A DNA stretch of 64,000 nt, from NCBI RefSeq assembly GCF_024599655.1, contig NZ_CP102247.1:2170001-2234000 (forward strand), given 5' to 3'. Under the pieces are notes generated by a model. It was not told the DNA's origin. It did not search any database and saw nothing but the letters and a program-made list of their open reading frames with translations. This document shows positions 45,713-55,082 of this stretch, piece by piece. This DNA is from Enterobacter asburiae (GTDB lineage Bacteria > Pseudomonadota > Gammaproteobacteria > Enterobacterales > Enterobacteriaceae). Every line of letters starts with the position of its first letter. Within the stretch, counting starts at the first letter, position 1. The position numbers and the translations under genes were made by a program.

Positions 45713-47349
45713 GGTTTTTTCACCTCTTGTTCTTTTTCACGCGACACGCCGGCGAACGAGGCGTTGCCGAACGGACTCAGCACCAGACCTTTAATATCAT
45801 AACGATAGGCCTGAAGACGCAGGGAAGAGGCCAGCGGCAGCACCGGCAGTTCCTGGGCGAGGATCTTCTGCGCTTCATCATAGGCGTCGATGCGCGAGGC
45901 CAGCTGCTGGGAAGCCAGCGCTTTTTGCAACACGGCGTCAAACTCCCGGTTACACCAGTGGGCGTAGTTGGTCTGCGAGTTTATCGCCGCACAGCTCAGC
46001 AGCGGCCGGAAGAAACTGTCCGGATCGTTACTGTCGGTCGCCCAGCCGGTCAGGGTTAAATCATGATTCATGTCCATCAGGCGCGCCTCCTGGAAACGGC
46101 CCTCAACCGGTACGATGATCACTTTCACGCCCACCTGCGCCATATCCGCCTGCAGCAGTTCGGCGGTCTTGAGCGGGCTCGGGTTCCACGCCTGGGAACT
46201 GGTTGGCACCCAAAGCTGCAGCGTGAGGTTTTCCGCCCCCAGCGCCTTCAGCTGTTCACGCGCTTTTGCCGGATTGTATTCCGTAATTTTAGCTTCACCG
46301 TCATAGGCCCACGAGGCGCGCGGTAAAATTGAGGCGGCGGTTTCCGCCGTGCCGTAGTAGATCGACTGCATCAAACGCTGGTTGTTAATCGCCAGCGCCA
46401 GAGCATGACGAACGGCAGGGTTATTCAACGGCGGCTTATCGGTGTTAAAGGCCAGATAAGCGATATTCATGCCGGGGCGCAACGTCAGACGCAGGCGCGG
46501 ATCGTCGCGCAGAATGGTGAGCTGGCTGGCCGCGGGCCAGGCGAGCACGTCACATTCCCCGGTGAGCAGTTTCGACAGACGTCCCGTTCCGCCTGAACCG
46601 AGATCGACCACCACCTGCGGCATCAGCGGGGTGCCGCGCCAGAAATGCTCATGGCGCTGCAGGCGAATATACTGCCCGGCGCGGTATTCGGCCAGCTGGA
46701 ACGGACCGGTGCCGACCGGCTGACGATCGAGTAACTCCTGGCGATCCTTTTTCGTCAGGTTCGCGGCGTACTCAGCGGACATGACCGACGCATAGTGGGT
46801 CGCCAGGTGCCAGAGGAAGGAGGCATCCGGGCGCGTCAGCGAAAATTCTACCGTGCGGTTATCCAGCTTGCGCACGCTCTTGACGGTGTCGGCAAACTGC
46901 AGGCTGTCGAAATAGGGGAAGTTGCTGCCGTTAACGTTATGCCACGGGTGGTTGCGGTTAAAGATGCGCTGGAAGGTGAAGACCACGTCATCTGCGTTCA
47001 GCTTGCGCGTGGGGGTAAACCACGGTGTGCGCTGAAACGCGACGTCATCGCGCAGGTGAAAACGGTAGGTTGCGCCGTTATCCAGCACTTCCCAGCTTTC
47101 CGCAAGCTCAGGCACCAGACGATAGGTGTACGGGTCAACATCAAGCAGACGGTCGTAAAGCTGTGCGGCCAGGGTATCCACGATCAGGCCGCTGCCCGCT
47201 TTTTGCGGGTTGAAAGTATCCACCTGGCCGCTTACGCAATAGACGAAGCCGCTATCACGAATGTCAGGCTGCGGAGTAAGCCCGGGCGCGGCAAAGACCA
47301 GGCTGCTAAACAGACCGAGTGCAAAAAAGGACGATAAAACCAGACGCAT
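45709..47349 (-). CDS. sapA: SapA, periplasmic peptide-binding protein
   Basis: 546 residues. A cleavable Sec signal (residues ~1-21, ending VFA-APG) is followed by an SBP_bac_5 fold with dipeptide-binding landmarks (LAESWEVLDNGATYRFHLRDDV, PVGTGPFQLAEYRAG). It delivers ligands, in Salmonella antimicrobial peptides or haem, to SapBC. It is the first gene of the operon, with 88 bp to pspF upstream on the same strand. Confidence 0.96.
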   Translation of the reverse strand: MRLVLSSFFALGLFSSLVFAAPGLTPQPDIRDSGFVYCVSGQVDTFNPQKAGSGLIVDTLAAQLYDRLLDVDPYTYRLVPELAESWEVLDNGATYRFHLRDDVAFQRTPWFTPTRKLNADDVVFTFQRIFNRNHPWHNVNGSNFPYFDSLQFADTVKSVRKLDNRTVEFSLTRPDASFLWHLATHYASVMSAEYAANLTKKDRQELLDRQPVGTGPFQLAEYRAGQYIRLQRHEHFWRGTPLMPQVVVDLGSGGTGRLSKLLTGECDVLAWPAASQLTILRDDPRLRLTLRPGMNIAYLAFNTDKPPLNNPAVRHALALAINNQRLMQSIYYGTAETAASILPRASWAYDGEAKITEYNPAKAREQLKALGAENLTLQLWVPTSSQAWNPSPLKTAELLQADMAQVGVKVIIVPVEGRFQEARLMDMNHDLTLTGWATDSNDPDSFFRPLLSCAAINSQTNYAHWCNREFDAVLQKALASQQLASRIDAYDEAQKILAQELPVLPLASSLRLQAYRYDIKGLVLSPFGNASFAGVSREKEQEVKKP

Positions 47350-47437
47350 AATTTTTAAGGTTTTTAGGTTCGATCTGCAAAGTGTATCGCACTTACGCCT
47401 GCTTCGTAAAAATGTCTGCGGGTAAGTGCTGATATTG

Positions 47438-48415
47438 TCAGCGCATTTGATGCTTTTTAAGCAATGCCCTTAACTGATGGTAGGTCAGACCCAGCAGTTC
47501 AGCCGCCCGTTTCTGGTTATATTTTGCCGTCTTCAGGCTTTGCTCAAGCAGCTGTTTCTCCTGGTCGTTCTGGAACTGGCGTAAATCAAGGGGGAGAGTA
47601 GGGAGATCGCCTGAAGACGTTGGTGCGGACAGCGGCGGCACGCTGCGCTGGAAAGGATCGATAATGATGTTGTCCAGCTCCGTCTCGCTGCTGCCGTGGC
47701 GATAGACGGAACGCTCCACGACGTTTTTCAGTTCGCGGATATTTCCCGGCCAGTGGTAAGCAAGCAGCGTCTCCTGTGCATAATCGCTGAAGCCGGGGAA
47801 CAGCGGCAGTCCGAGCTCGCGGCACATCTGAATCGCAAACTGGTCTGCCAGCAGCATGATGTCGCTTTTGCGCTCGCGCAGCGGAGGAAGCTGAACGACG
47901 TCAAAGGCCAGACGGTCAAGCAGGTCGGCACGGAATTTCTCCTCCGCCACCATCTCCGGCAGGTTGGCGTTCGTGGCGCACACCAGACGCACGTTAACCT
48001 GCAGCGGCTGGCTACCGCCGACGCGCTCCAGCTCGCCGTACTCAATCACACGCAGCAGTTTTTCCTGTACCAGCATGGGCGCGGTGGCCAGTTCATCAAG
48101 AAACAGCGTACCGCCGTCGGCGCGCTCAAAGCGCCCGGGATGACGCTTCTGGGCACCGGTAAACGCACCCGCCTCATGGCCAAAGAGCTCGGTGTCGAGC
48201 AGGTTTTCATTCAGTGCCGCGCAGTTAAGGGAAATGAAGGGGCCGTCCCAGCGCCCGGATAAATAGTGCAGACGGTTGGCTATCAGCTCTTTCCCCGTTC
48301 CGCGTTCACCGATGATCAGCACCGGTTTGTTGAGCGGCGCCAGGCGAGAGACCTGTTCCAGCACTTCAAGGAAACTGTTTGCTTCACCAAGTAAATTGTC
48401 TTTGTATCCAGGCAT
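47438..48415 (-). CDS. pspF: PspF, sigma-54 activator of the phage-shock response
   Basis: 325 residues, the E. coli length. AAA+ domain only, with no receiver: Walker A GERGTGKE, the sigma-54-contacting loop GAFTGA, Walker B GGTLFLDELA, and arginine fingers in the RADLLDRLAF region. A C-terminal helix-turn-helix (KYNQKRAAELLGLTYHQLRALLKKH) binds the psp upstream sites. PspA inhibits it. ATG 48415 is used; its AAGGAG is ~14 bp away, and an upstream GTG at 48430 lies too close to that site. Confidence 0.95.
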   Translation of the reverse strand: MPGYKDNLLGEANSFLEVLEQVSRLAPLNKPVLIIGERGTGKELIANRLHYLSGRWDGPFISLNCAALNENLLDTELFGHEAGAFTGAQKRHPGRFERADGGTLFLDELATAPMLVQEKLLRVIEYGELERVGGSQPLQVNVRLVCATNANLPEMVAEEKFRADLLDRLAFDVVQLPPLRERKSDIMLLADQFAIQMCRELGLPLFPGFSDYAQETLLAYHWPGNIRELKNVVERSVYRHGSSETELDNIIIDPFQRSVPPLSAPTSSGDLPTLPLDLRQFQNDQEKQLLEQSLKTAKYNQKRAAELLGLTYHQLRALLKKHQMR

Positions 48416-48513
48416 GATGAAATTAACCACTCCTTAGCGATAATCACCAGGAAAGGATAGTTCTTCACTGCATGAAAATCAATCAGTGTCAGTGAAATCA
48501 ATAAGATAAAAAG

Positions 48514-48530
48514 TTGGCATGATGTTTGTA
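48514..48530 (+). promoter_or_regulatory. Sigma-54 promoter of pspABCD
   Basis: TTGGCATGATGTTTGTA has GG at 48516-48517 and GT at 48528-48529 with 10 bases between, the -24/-12 form. The E. coli psp promoter likewise ends TTGT rather than TTGC. PspF sites are expected in the 48431-48505 gap shared with pspF. Confidence 0.88.
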
Positions 48531-48581
48531 TTATCTGTACAGCAGGGCATAGCCCGATAACAGAACTATGAGGATTTGATT

Positions 48582-49250
48582 ATGGGTATTTTTTCTCGTT
48601 TTGCCGACATCGTGAACGCCAACATCAACTCACTGCTTGAGAAAGCGGAAGATCCGCAGAAGCTGGTACGCCTGATGATTCAGGAGATGGAAGACACGCT
48701 AGTTGAAGTGCGTTCTACCTCCGCCCGTGCGCTGGCGGAGAAAAAACAGCTTACGCGTCGTATTGAACAAGCTACCGCTCAGCTGAACGAATGGCAGGAA
48801 AAAGCGGAACTGGCGCTGCGCAAAGATAAAGAGGATCTGGCCCGTGCGGCGCTGATCGAAAAACAGAAGCTGGCCGATATGGTCGCGACGCTCGAGCATG
48901 AAGTGACGCTGGTGGATGACACGCTCACCCGTATGAAGAAAGAGATTGGTGAGCTTGAAAACAAACTGAGCGAAACCCGCGCGCGTCAGCAGGCGCTGAC
49001 TCTGCGTCACCAGGCGGCAAGCTCTTCCCGCGATGTGCGTCGTCAGCTGGACAGCGGTAAGCTTGATGAAGCGATGGCGCGTTTTGAATCGTTTGAACGT
49101 CGTATCGACCATATGGAAGCCGAAGCCGAAAGTCACGGCATCGGTAAGCAGAAGTCGCTGGATCAACAGTTCGCCGACCTGAAGGCCGATGATGAAATCA
49201 GCGAGCAGCTGGCGGCACTGAAAGCCAAAATGAAGCAAGACAACCAATAA
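48582..49250 (+). CDS. pspA: Phage shock protein A
   Basis: 222 residues, almost entirely coiled coil (ESCRT-III-like IM30/PspA family). The N-terminal amphipathic helix MGIFSRFADIVNANINSLL binds stressed membrane. It both restrains PspF and stabilises the inner membrane to preserve the proton gradient. The ATG at 48582 follows GAGGA. First gene of pspABCD. Confidence 0.98.
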   Translation: MGIFSRFADIVNANINSLLEKAEDPQKLVRLMIQEMEDTLVEVRSTSARALAEKKQLTRRIEQATAQLNEWQEKAELALRKDKEDLARAALIEKQKLADMVATLEHEVTLVDDTLTRMKKEIGELENKLSETRARQQALTLRHQAASSSRDVRRQLDSGKLDEAMARFESFERRIDHMEAEAESHGIGKQKSLDQQFADLKADDEISEQLAALKAKMKQDNQ

Positions 49251-49299
49251 TAATTCCTGCGGCACCTGAGCATGCCGCATCGTAAGACAAGGAGTACAC

Positions 49300-49524
49300 A
49301 TGAGCGCGCTTTTTCTGGCCATTCCCCTGACAATTTTCGTGCTGTTCGTTTTGCCGATTTGGCTGTGGCTGCACTACAGCAACCGTTCTTCACGGGGTGA
49401 ACTTTCCCAGAGTGAACAACAGCGTCTGGTACAGCTCTCCGGTGAGGCGAACAAAATGCGCGAACGCATTCAGGCGCTGGAAGCCATCCTGGATGCTGAA
49501 CATCCAAACTGGAGGGACCGTTAA
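49300..49524 (+). CDS. pspB: Phage shock protein B
   Basis: 74 residues. An N-terminal membrane helix (~3-25) is followed by a cytoplasmic leucine-zipper-like coil (EQQRLVQLSGEANKMRERIQALEAIL). It helps PspC release PspF from PspA. The stop overlaps the pspC start (TAATG). Confidence 0.97.
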   Translation: MSALFLAIPLTIFVLFVLPIWLWLHYSNRSSRGELSQSEQQRLVQLSGEANKMRERIQALEAILDAEHPNWRDR

Positions 49525-49883
49525 TGTCTGGACTGAATCTGAACAAAAAGTTGTGGCGTATTCCACAGCAGGGCATGGTGCGCGGCGTTTGTGCCGGGCT
49601 GGCTCATTATCTTGATGTCCCGGTCAAACTGGTGCGCGTGGTCACGGTGCTATCGATCTTCTTCGGTCTGGCGTTTATTACCCTGGTGGCATACATCGTC
49701 CTGTCGTTTGTCCTTGACCCGATGCCGGAAGGAGAACTGGCTGCGGAAGGCGCCCCTACCAGCAGCGATCTTCTCAATGCGGTTGATGAGCAACTTGCCG
49801 CCGGTGAGAAGCGGCTACGGGAAATGGAACGCTATGTCACGTCGGATACCTTTACGCTGAGAAGTCGTTTTCGTCAGCTTTAA
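49524..49883 (+). CDS. pspC: Phage shock protein C
   Basis: 119 residues with the PspC domain: a cytoplasmic N-terminus (KLWRIPQQGMVRGVCAGLAHYL), then hydrophobic segments (VTVLSIFFGLAFITLVAYIV) and a charged tail. Membrane sensor of the Psp system, acting with PspB. Confidence 0.97.
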   Translation: MSGLNLNKKLWRIPQQGMVRGVCAGLAHYLDVPVKLVRVVTVLSIFFGLAFITLVAYIVLSFVLDPMPEGELAAEGAPTSSDLLNAVDEQLAAGEKRLREMERYVTSDTFTLRSRFRQL

Positions 49884-49895
49884 GAGAGAGATGAG

Positions 49896-50120
49896 ATGAA
49901 ACAACACTGGCAACAGGCCGGTCAGAAGGTAAAACCCGGCCTGAAAATCGCAGGTAAACTGGTCCTGCTGACCGCGTTAAGGTTCGGCCCGGCAGGAGTG
50001 GCGGGGTGGGCGATTAAATCCGTTGCCCGCAAGCCGGTCAGAATGGTGCTGGCCGTGGCGCTCGAACCGCTGTTGCAAAAGGTGGCAAAACGGCTTTCTC
50101 GTCGTTACTTATCCCAATAA
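49896..50120 (+). CDS. pspD: Phage shock protein D
   Basis: 74 residues, basic and amphipathic with a hydrophobic stretch (LKIAGKLVLLTALRFGPAGVAGWAI). Peripheral inner-membrane protein of the psp operon, dispensable in E. coli. Starts 12 bp after pspC. The E. coli pspE gene, which would follow, is missing; the 50121-50265 gap has no rhodanese remnant I can see. Confidence 0.95.
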   Translation: MKQHWQQAGQKVKPGLKIAGKLVLLTALRFGPAGVAGWAIKSVARKPVRMVLAVALEPLLQKVAKRLSRRYLSQ

Positions 50121-50265
50121 TTCCCGCTGGCGTTAGCCCTTTCCCTTCCGGGAGAGAGACTGGCGACGGTTAACCGCATTTCTCTTTTCCCCGTGCTTTC
50201 TTTGCGGCAGCTCACAATATTGCGCTGAGCTGCTTTGCAAACACCTTTTTCTCCTCCCTGGTCCG

Positions 50266-50294
50266 TTGACAGATATTTTTCATGGGAGTAGATT
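50266..50294 (+). promoter_or_regulatory. ycjM operon promoter
   Basis: A perfect -35 TTGACA (50266-50271) and TAGATT (50289-50294) are spaced by 17 bp. The predicted start, near 50301, falls at the edge of the palindrome at 50304-50317. Confidence 0.65.
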
Positions 50295-50303
50295 GCCACT
50301 CCG

Positions 50304-50317
50304 TGGGACCGCTACCA
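50304..50317 (+). promoter_or_regulatory. Candidate YcjW operator 1
   Basis: TGGGACCGCTACCA is an imperfect palindrome around a central CG (10 of 14 positions symmetric), in LacI-family style. It lies just downstream of the predicted start site, where a bound repressor would block the polymerase. An identical 14-mer occurs at 60248-60261. The regulator gene ycjW is at the end of this cluster. Confidence 0.6.
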
Positions 50318-50328
50318 TGGAAAATGAA

Positions 50329-52014
50329 ATGAAGATAAAAATTAAAGAGCTCATTAATCTTGTTTACGGGGAAACGTTTTCTGAAGCCCATCTTAATGCG
50401 CTTTTGGAAAATATTGAAAAGGCTGCTTCTGTTATTACAGAAAAACGTAAAATGGCCTGGGATGAAAAAGATGTTGTTCTGATTACCTATGCCGATCAGT
50501 TTTCAGCGAAAGGGGAGAAGGCACTGCCGGTTTTTACACGTTTTTATAACAAGTGGCTTTCTCATTCTTTTTCTCATGTCCATCTCTTGCCTTTTTATCC
50601 ATGGTCTTCGGACGACGGGTTTTCTGTTATTGATTATCATGAGGTTGCACCTGACACGGGTACGTGGCGAGATGTTGCTGAGTTAAAAAAGTCAGCCAGC
50701 TTAATGTTTGATTTCGTCTGCAATCATATGTCAGCCAAAAGCAAATGGTTCGCTAATTATCTGAAGCAAACGCCTGGCTATGACGATTTCTTTATTTCTG
50801 TCGATCCTGAAACAGACTTATCCGCGGTGACGCGTCCGCGTGCCTTACCGCTTCTTACGCCTTTCACGCTGCATGATGGCAGCGTGCGACACCTGTGGAC
50901 CACCTTCAGCGAGGACCAGATTGACCTCAATTTCGCCTCTCCGCAGGTGCTGATCGCGATGGTGGATGTGCTTCTGCATTACCTGATTGAAGGGGCGCGG
51001 TACATTCGTCTGGATGCTGTGGGCTTCATGTGGAAAATACCCGGAACAAACTGCATCCACCTTGAGCAAACCCACCAGCTCATCCAGCTTTTCCGCGCTA
51101 TTACCGAGGCTGTCGCCCCGGGAACGGTGATTATCACCGAGACGAACGTTCCGCATAAAGATAACGTTGCTTACTTCGGTGACGGTGAAAATGAAGCGCA
51201 GATGGTGTATCAGTTCTCATTGCCCCCGCTAGTACTGCATGCGGTGCATAGTCAGAACGTACGGACGCTGAGCCAGTGGGCAGCGTCGCTGACGCTGCCT
51301 TCCACCAAAACCACCTGGTTTAACTTCCTGGCCTCTCATGACGGAATTGGTCTGAATCCGCTACGCGGCATTTTGCCTGAGTCGGAAATCCTCTCGCTTG
51401 TGGAGAAACTTCAGGCTGAAGGGGCGTTGGTTAACTGGAAAAATAACCCGGATGGGACACGCAGTCCTTATGAAATTAATGTGACCTATCTGGATGCATT
51501 AAGTACGCGTGACAGTCTTGATAGCCATAGGATTGCCCGGTTTATTCTGGCGCATGCCGTCCTCTTAAGCTTCCCCGGCGTGCCAGCGGTTTATATCCAG
51601 AGTATTCTCGGCTCGCGAAATGATTATGCAGGTGTTGAGCGCCTGGGATACAACCGCGCAATAAATCGTGAGAAATACGCTGCGGGACAAATTGATAGCG
51701 TGCTTGAGGATAAAAATAGCCTGCGTTCTCAGGTCTATTGTGCGTTGAGTCAGTTAATCGCGCTGCGCCGGGCCGAAAAAGCATTCCATCCTGACAGTGA
51801 GGCTTATTTCAGTGCATCAGGTGAACATGTATTAAAAATCGTTCGCGTGGCGAGCTGTGGCGAGAAAATAACGGCGCTGTTTAATTTCAGTGATGGCATT
51901 CAAACGGTGGAATCGGATATTCAATCCGGAACGGAGTTGATAGCCGGAAAAGATATTACAGATAAAACGCTGACCCTACATCCATGGCAGGTGTTGTGGA
52001 TTAAAGAAAACTAA
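50329..52014 (+). CDS. ycjM: Glucosylglycerate phosphorylase (GH13 sucrose-phosphorylase-like)
   Basis: Cytoplasmic GH13 family enzyme; the E. coli orthologue cleaves glucosylglycerate with phosphate. 561 residues (E. coli 559). It has LPFYPWSSDDGFSVIDYHEV, the nucleophile Asp in YIRLDAVGFMWK, the acid Glu in IITETNVPH, and LASHDGIGLNP. ATG 50329 with GGAAA upstream is chosen; ATG 50317 would overlap the candidate operator. First gene of the ycj operon. Confidence 0.92.
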   Translation: MKIKIKELINLVYGETFSEAHLNALLENIEKAASVITEKRKMAWDEKDVVLITYADQFSAKGEKALPVFTRFYNKWLSHSFSHVHLLPFYPWSSDDGFSVIDYHEVAPDTGTWRDVAELKKSASLMFDFVCNHMSAKSKWFANYLKQTPGYDDFFISVDPETDLSAVTRPRALPLLTPFTLHDGSVRHLWTTFSEDQIDLNFASPQVLIAMVDVLLHYLIEGARYIRLDAVGFMWKIPGTNCIHLEQTHQLIQLFRAITEAVAPGTVIITETNVPHKDNVAYFGDGENEAQMVYQFSLPPLVLHAVHSQNVRTLSQWAASLTLPSTKTTWFNFLASHDGIGLNPLRGILPESEILSLVEKLQAEGALVNWKNNPDGTRSPYEINVTYLDALSTRDSLDSHRIARFILAHAVLLSFPGVPAVYIQSILGSRNDYAGVERLGYNRAINREKYAAGQIDSVLEDKNSLRSQVYCALSQLIALRRAEKAFHPDSEAYFSASGEHVLKIVRVASCGEKITALFNFSDGIQTVESDIQSGTELIAGKDITDKTLTLHPWQVLWIKEN

Positions 52015-52028
52015 AAAGGACCTTAAAA

Positions 52029-53321
52029 ATGAAAATGCCCAAAATTGTGCTGATATCAGCGCTGGTTTCGTGCGCCCTGTTATCGGGCTGTAAGGATGAC
52101 AAAAAGTCTGCTGTCACCATTGAGTTTATGCACTCATCGGTCGAACAGGAGCGCCAGGCGGTTATCACGAAGCTGATCGAAAAGTTCGAGAAAGAGAACC
52201 CCGGCATCACGGTGAAACAGGTGCCGGTAGAAGAGGATGCCTACAACACCAAGGTCATTACGCTCGCCAGAACGGGCGCGCTGCCCGAGGTGATTGAAGT
52301 CAGCCATGACTACGCGAAAGTCATGGACAAGGAACAGCTGCTGGATCGCAAAGCTATCGGTGAAGCCATTAAAGCGGTAGGTGAAGACACCTTCTATGAC
52401 GGCATTTTGCGTGTTGTTCGTACAGAGGACGGTTCTGCCTGGACGGGTGTGCCAGTCAGTGCCTGGCTATCCGGGGTCTGGTATCACAAAGATGCGCTTG
52501 CTGCGGCGGGTATCCAGGAGCCCCATAACTGGGAACAGCTGCTGAAAGCTAGCCAGAGCCTTAACGACCCGGCCAAAAAACGTTACGGCATTGCGCTGCC
52601 CACCGCGGAAAGCGTGATGACAGAGCAGGCATTCTCCCAGTTTGCGCTTTCCGGCGGCGCGAACGTTTTTGATGCCAAAGGGAACGTCGACATCGAAACC
52701 CCTGAAATGGCAAAGGCCCTGGCGTTTTATAAATCCCTGGCCGCGACCACCATGCCGGGTTCAAACGACGTCATGGAGATCAAAGATGCCTTCATGAACG
52801 GGTCTGCGCCGATGGCGGTTTACTCCACCTACATCCTGCCGGCGGTATTCCATGACGGAAACCCTGCCAACCTGGGCTTCGTCGTCCCAACAGAAACCTC
52901 TTCTGCTGTTTACGGCATGGTCACGTCGCTGACGATTACCACCGGTCAAACCGAAGATGAAACTCAGGCGGCTGAAAAGTTTGTCACCTGGATGGAGCAG
53001 GCTCAAAACGCAACCGACTGGGTCATGATGTCACCGGGTGCGGCACTGCCGGTGAACAAGCTGGTGGTGGGCACTGATACCTGGAAAAACAACGATGTGA
53101 TTAAAGCGTTTGGGCAACTGCCTTACGAACTGATTGCGCAGTTCCCAAATGTGCAGGTCTTTGGCGCCGTGGGCGACAAAAACTTCACACGCATGGGCGA
53201 TGTAACCGGGTCCGGCATCATCAGTTCCATGGTGCACAACGTCACGGTGGGGAAACACGATCTCAGCAGCACGCTTAGTGACAGCCAGAAGCGACTGACT
53301 GATCTGATTTCACAACGATAG
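52029..53321 (+). CDS. ycjN: YcjN, sugar-binding lipoprotein of an ABC transporter
   Basis: 430 residues. A lipoprotein signal with lipobox LLSG-Cys21 is followed by an SBP_bac_1 fold (ITVKQVPVEEDAYNTKV, VSAWLSGVWYHKDAL, VVPTETSS). It presumably captures a disaccharide or glycoside for YcjOP. 14 bp after ycjM, behind AAGGA. Confidence 0.95.
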   Translation: MKMPKIVLISALVSCALLSGCKDDKKSAVTIEFMHSSVEQERQAVITKLIEKFEKENPGITVKQVPVEEDAYNTKVITLARTGALPEVIEVSHDYAKVMDKEQLLDRKAIGEAIKAVGEDTFYDGILRVVRTEDGSAWTGVPVSAWLSGVWYHKDALAAAGIQEPHNWEQLLKASQSLNDPAKKRYGIALPTAESVMTEQAFSQFALSGGANVFDAKGNVDIETPEMAKALAFYKSLAATTMPGSNDVMEIKDAFMNGSAPMAVYSTYILPAVFHDGNPANLGFVVPTETSSAVYGMVTSLTITTGQTEDETQAAEKFVTWMEQAQNATDWVMMSPGAALPVNKLVVGTDTWKNNDVIKAFGQLPYELIAQFPNVQVFGAVGDKNFTRMGDVTGSGIISSMVHNVTVGKHDLSSTLSDSQKRLTDLISQR

Positions 53322-53343
53322 GAGCGCTCTGCGGAAGGAAATT

Positions 53344-54225
53344 ATGAAGACGTTGTTTTCTGGTCGTTCAGATATGCCTTTCGCCATGCTGCTGTTGGCC
53401 CCCAGCCTGATTTTGCTGGGGGGCCTGGTGGCCTGGCCAATGATTTCCAATATTGAAATCAGTTTCTTACGTCTGCCGCTTAACCCGCGTATTGATGCGG
53501 TGTTCGTCGGGCTCGATAACTACATCCGCATTCTCGGTGATGCTGCGTTCTGGCACTCGCTGTGGATGACGTTCTGGTACACCGCGCTGGTCGTGCTCGG
53601 CAGTACCGGGCTGGGGCTTGCCGTCGCCATCTTCTTTAACCGGGAGTTTCGTCTGCGGAAAACGGCGCGTTCGCTGGTGATTTTATCCTACGTTACGCCG
53701 TCCATTTCGCTGGTGTTTGCCTGGAAATACATGTTCAACAACGGCTACGGCATTGTGAACTACCTGGGCGTTGACCTGCTGCATCTGTATGACCAGGCGC
53801 CCCTGTGGTTCGACAATCCGGGCAGCAGCTTTGTACTGGTGGTGCTGTTCGCCATCTGGCGTTACTTCCCGTACGCGTTCATTTCGTTCCTGGCGATTTT
53901 GCAGACCATTGATAAGTCGCTGTATGAAGCGGCGGAAATGGACGGCGCGAATGCCTGGCAGCGTTTTCGAATCGTTACGCTGCCCGCGATTATGCCGGTG
54001 CTGGCAACGGTGGTGACGCTTCGCACTATCTGGATGTTCTACATGTTTGCGGATGTCTACCTGTTGACTACCAAGGTCGATATTTTGGGCGTCTACCTCT
54101 ACAAAACGGCATTCGCGTTCAATGATTTGGGTAAAGCTGCGGCGATTTCCGTCGTGCTGTTCGTGATCATCTTCGCGGTGATTCTGCTGACCAGAAAAAG
54201 GGTAAACCTCAATGGCAACAAATAA
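53344..54225 (+). CDS. ycjO: YcjO, sugar ABC transporter permease (MalF-like)
   Basis: 293 residues, about six helices. The coupling loop is YEAAEMDGANAWQRFRIVTLPAI, the CUT1 EAA motif. It partners YcjP. Overlaps ycjP by 14 bp. Confidence 0.95.
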   Translation: MKTLFSGRSDMPFAMLLLAPSLILLGGLVAWPMISNIEISFLRLPLNPRIDAVFVGLDNYIRILGDAAFWHSLWMTFWYTALVVLGSTGLGLAVAIFFNREFRLRKTARSLVILSYVTPSISLVFAWKYMFNNGYGIVNYLGVDLLHLYDQAPLWFDNPGSSFVLVVLFAIWRYFPYAFISFLAILQTIDKSLYEAAEMDGANAWQRFRIVTLPAIMPVLATVVTLRTIWMFYMFADVYLLTTKVDILGVYLYKTAFAFNDLGKAAAISVVLFVIIFAVILLTRKRVNLNGNK

Positions 54226-55054
54226 ACGCGTACTGAGCCGCATTGGTTTTTATTTGGGGCTGGCGGTATTTCTGATTATCACGCTGTTCCCGTTCTTCGT
54301 GATGCTAATGACGTCGTTTAAGAGCGCGAAAGAGGCCATATCGCTGAATCCGACCATATTGCCGCAGGCGTGGACGCTTCAGCATTATGTCGACATCTTT
54401 AACCCGCTGATCTTCCCGTTTGTGGATTACTTCCGCAACAGCATGGTCGTGTCGCTGACCTCCTCGGTAATTGCCGTGTTCCTCGGCACGCTGGGGGCTT
54501 ACGCCCTGTCCAAACTGCGTTTTAAGGGCCGCACGACGATCAATGCGAGTTTTTACACCGTCTACATGTTCTCCGGGATATTGCTGGTGGTGCCGCTGTT
54601 CAAAATCATCACGGCCCTTGGGATCTACGACACCGAGCTGGCGCTGATTATCACCATGGTGACCCAAACGTTACCGACAGCGGTGTTCATGCTGCGCAGC
54701 TATTTCGACACCATCCCGGACGAGATCGAAGAAGCCGCGATGATGGACGGCCTGAACCGCCTGCAAATCATCTTTCGCATCACCGTGCCGCTGGCGATTT
54801 CCGGGCTCGTGTCGGTGTTTGTCTACTGCTTCATGGTGGCGTGGAACGACTACCTGTTTGCGTCCATTTTCCTGTCCAGCGCCAGCAATTTCACCTTGCC
54901 GGTCGGGCTGAACACGCTCTTTAGCACGCCAGATTATATCTGGGGTCGCATGATGGCGGCATCGCTGGTGACGGCGCTTCCGGTGGTCATCATGTACGCC
55001 CTGTCTGAACGTTTTATTAAAAGTGGTTTGACCGCCGGTGGCGTGAAGGGCTGA
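54212..55054 (+). CDS. ycjP: YcjP, sugar ABC transporter permease (MalG-like)
   Basis: 280 residues, about six helices. The EAA loop is EIEEAAMMDGLNRLQIIFRI. Its start lies in the end of ycjO, so the two subunits are translated together. The ATPase of the system is YcjV, encoded later in the operon. Confidence 0.95.
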   Translation: MATNKRVLSRIGFYLGLAVFLIITLFPFFVMLMTSFKSAKEAISLNPTILPQAWTLQHYVDIFNPLIFPFVDYFRNSMVVSLTSSVIAVFLGTLGAYALSKLRFKGRTTINASFYTVYMFSGILLVVPLFKIITALGIYDTELALIITMVTQTLPTAVFMLRSYFDTIPDEIEEAAMMDGLNRLQIIFRITVPLAISGLVSVFVYCFMVAWNDYLFASIFLSSASNFTLPVGLNTLFSTPDYIWGRMMAASLVTALPVVIMYALSERFIKSGLTAGGVKG

Positions 55055-55082
55055 GGCGGCCAATTTTAACAAGGAGTCAGTC

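Noticed and set aside
50266..50328. Longer ycjM starting at TTG 50266 or ATG 50317
   Set aside because: The TTG is the promoter -35 box, and the ATG at 50317 lies in the candidate operator; ATG 50329 has a ribosome-binding site and gives the usual length.
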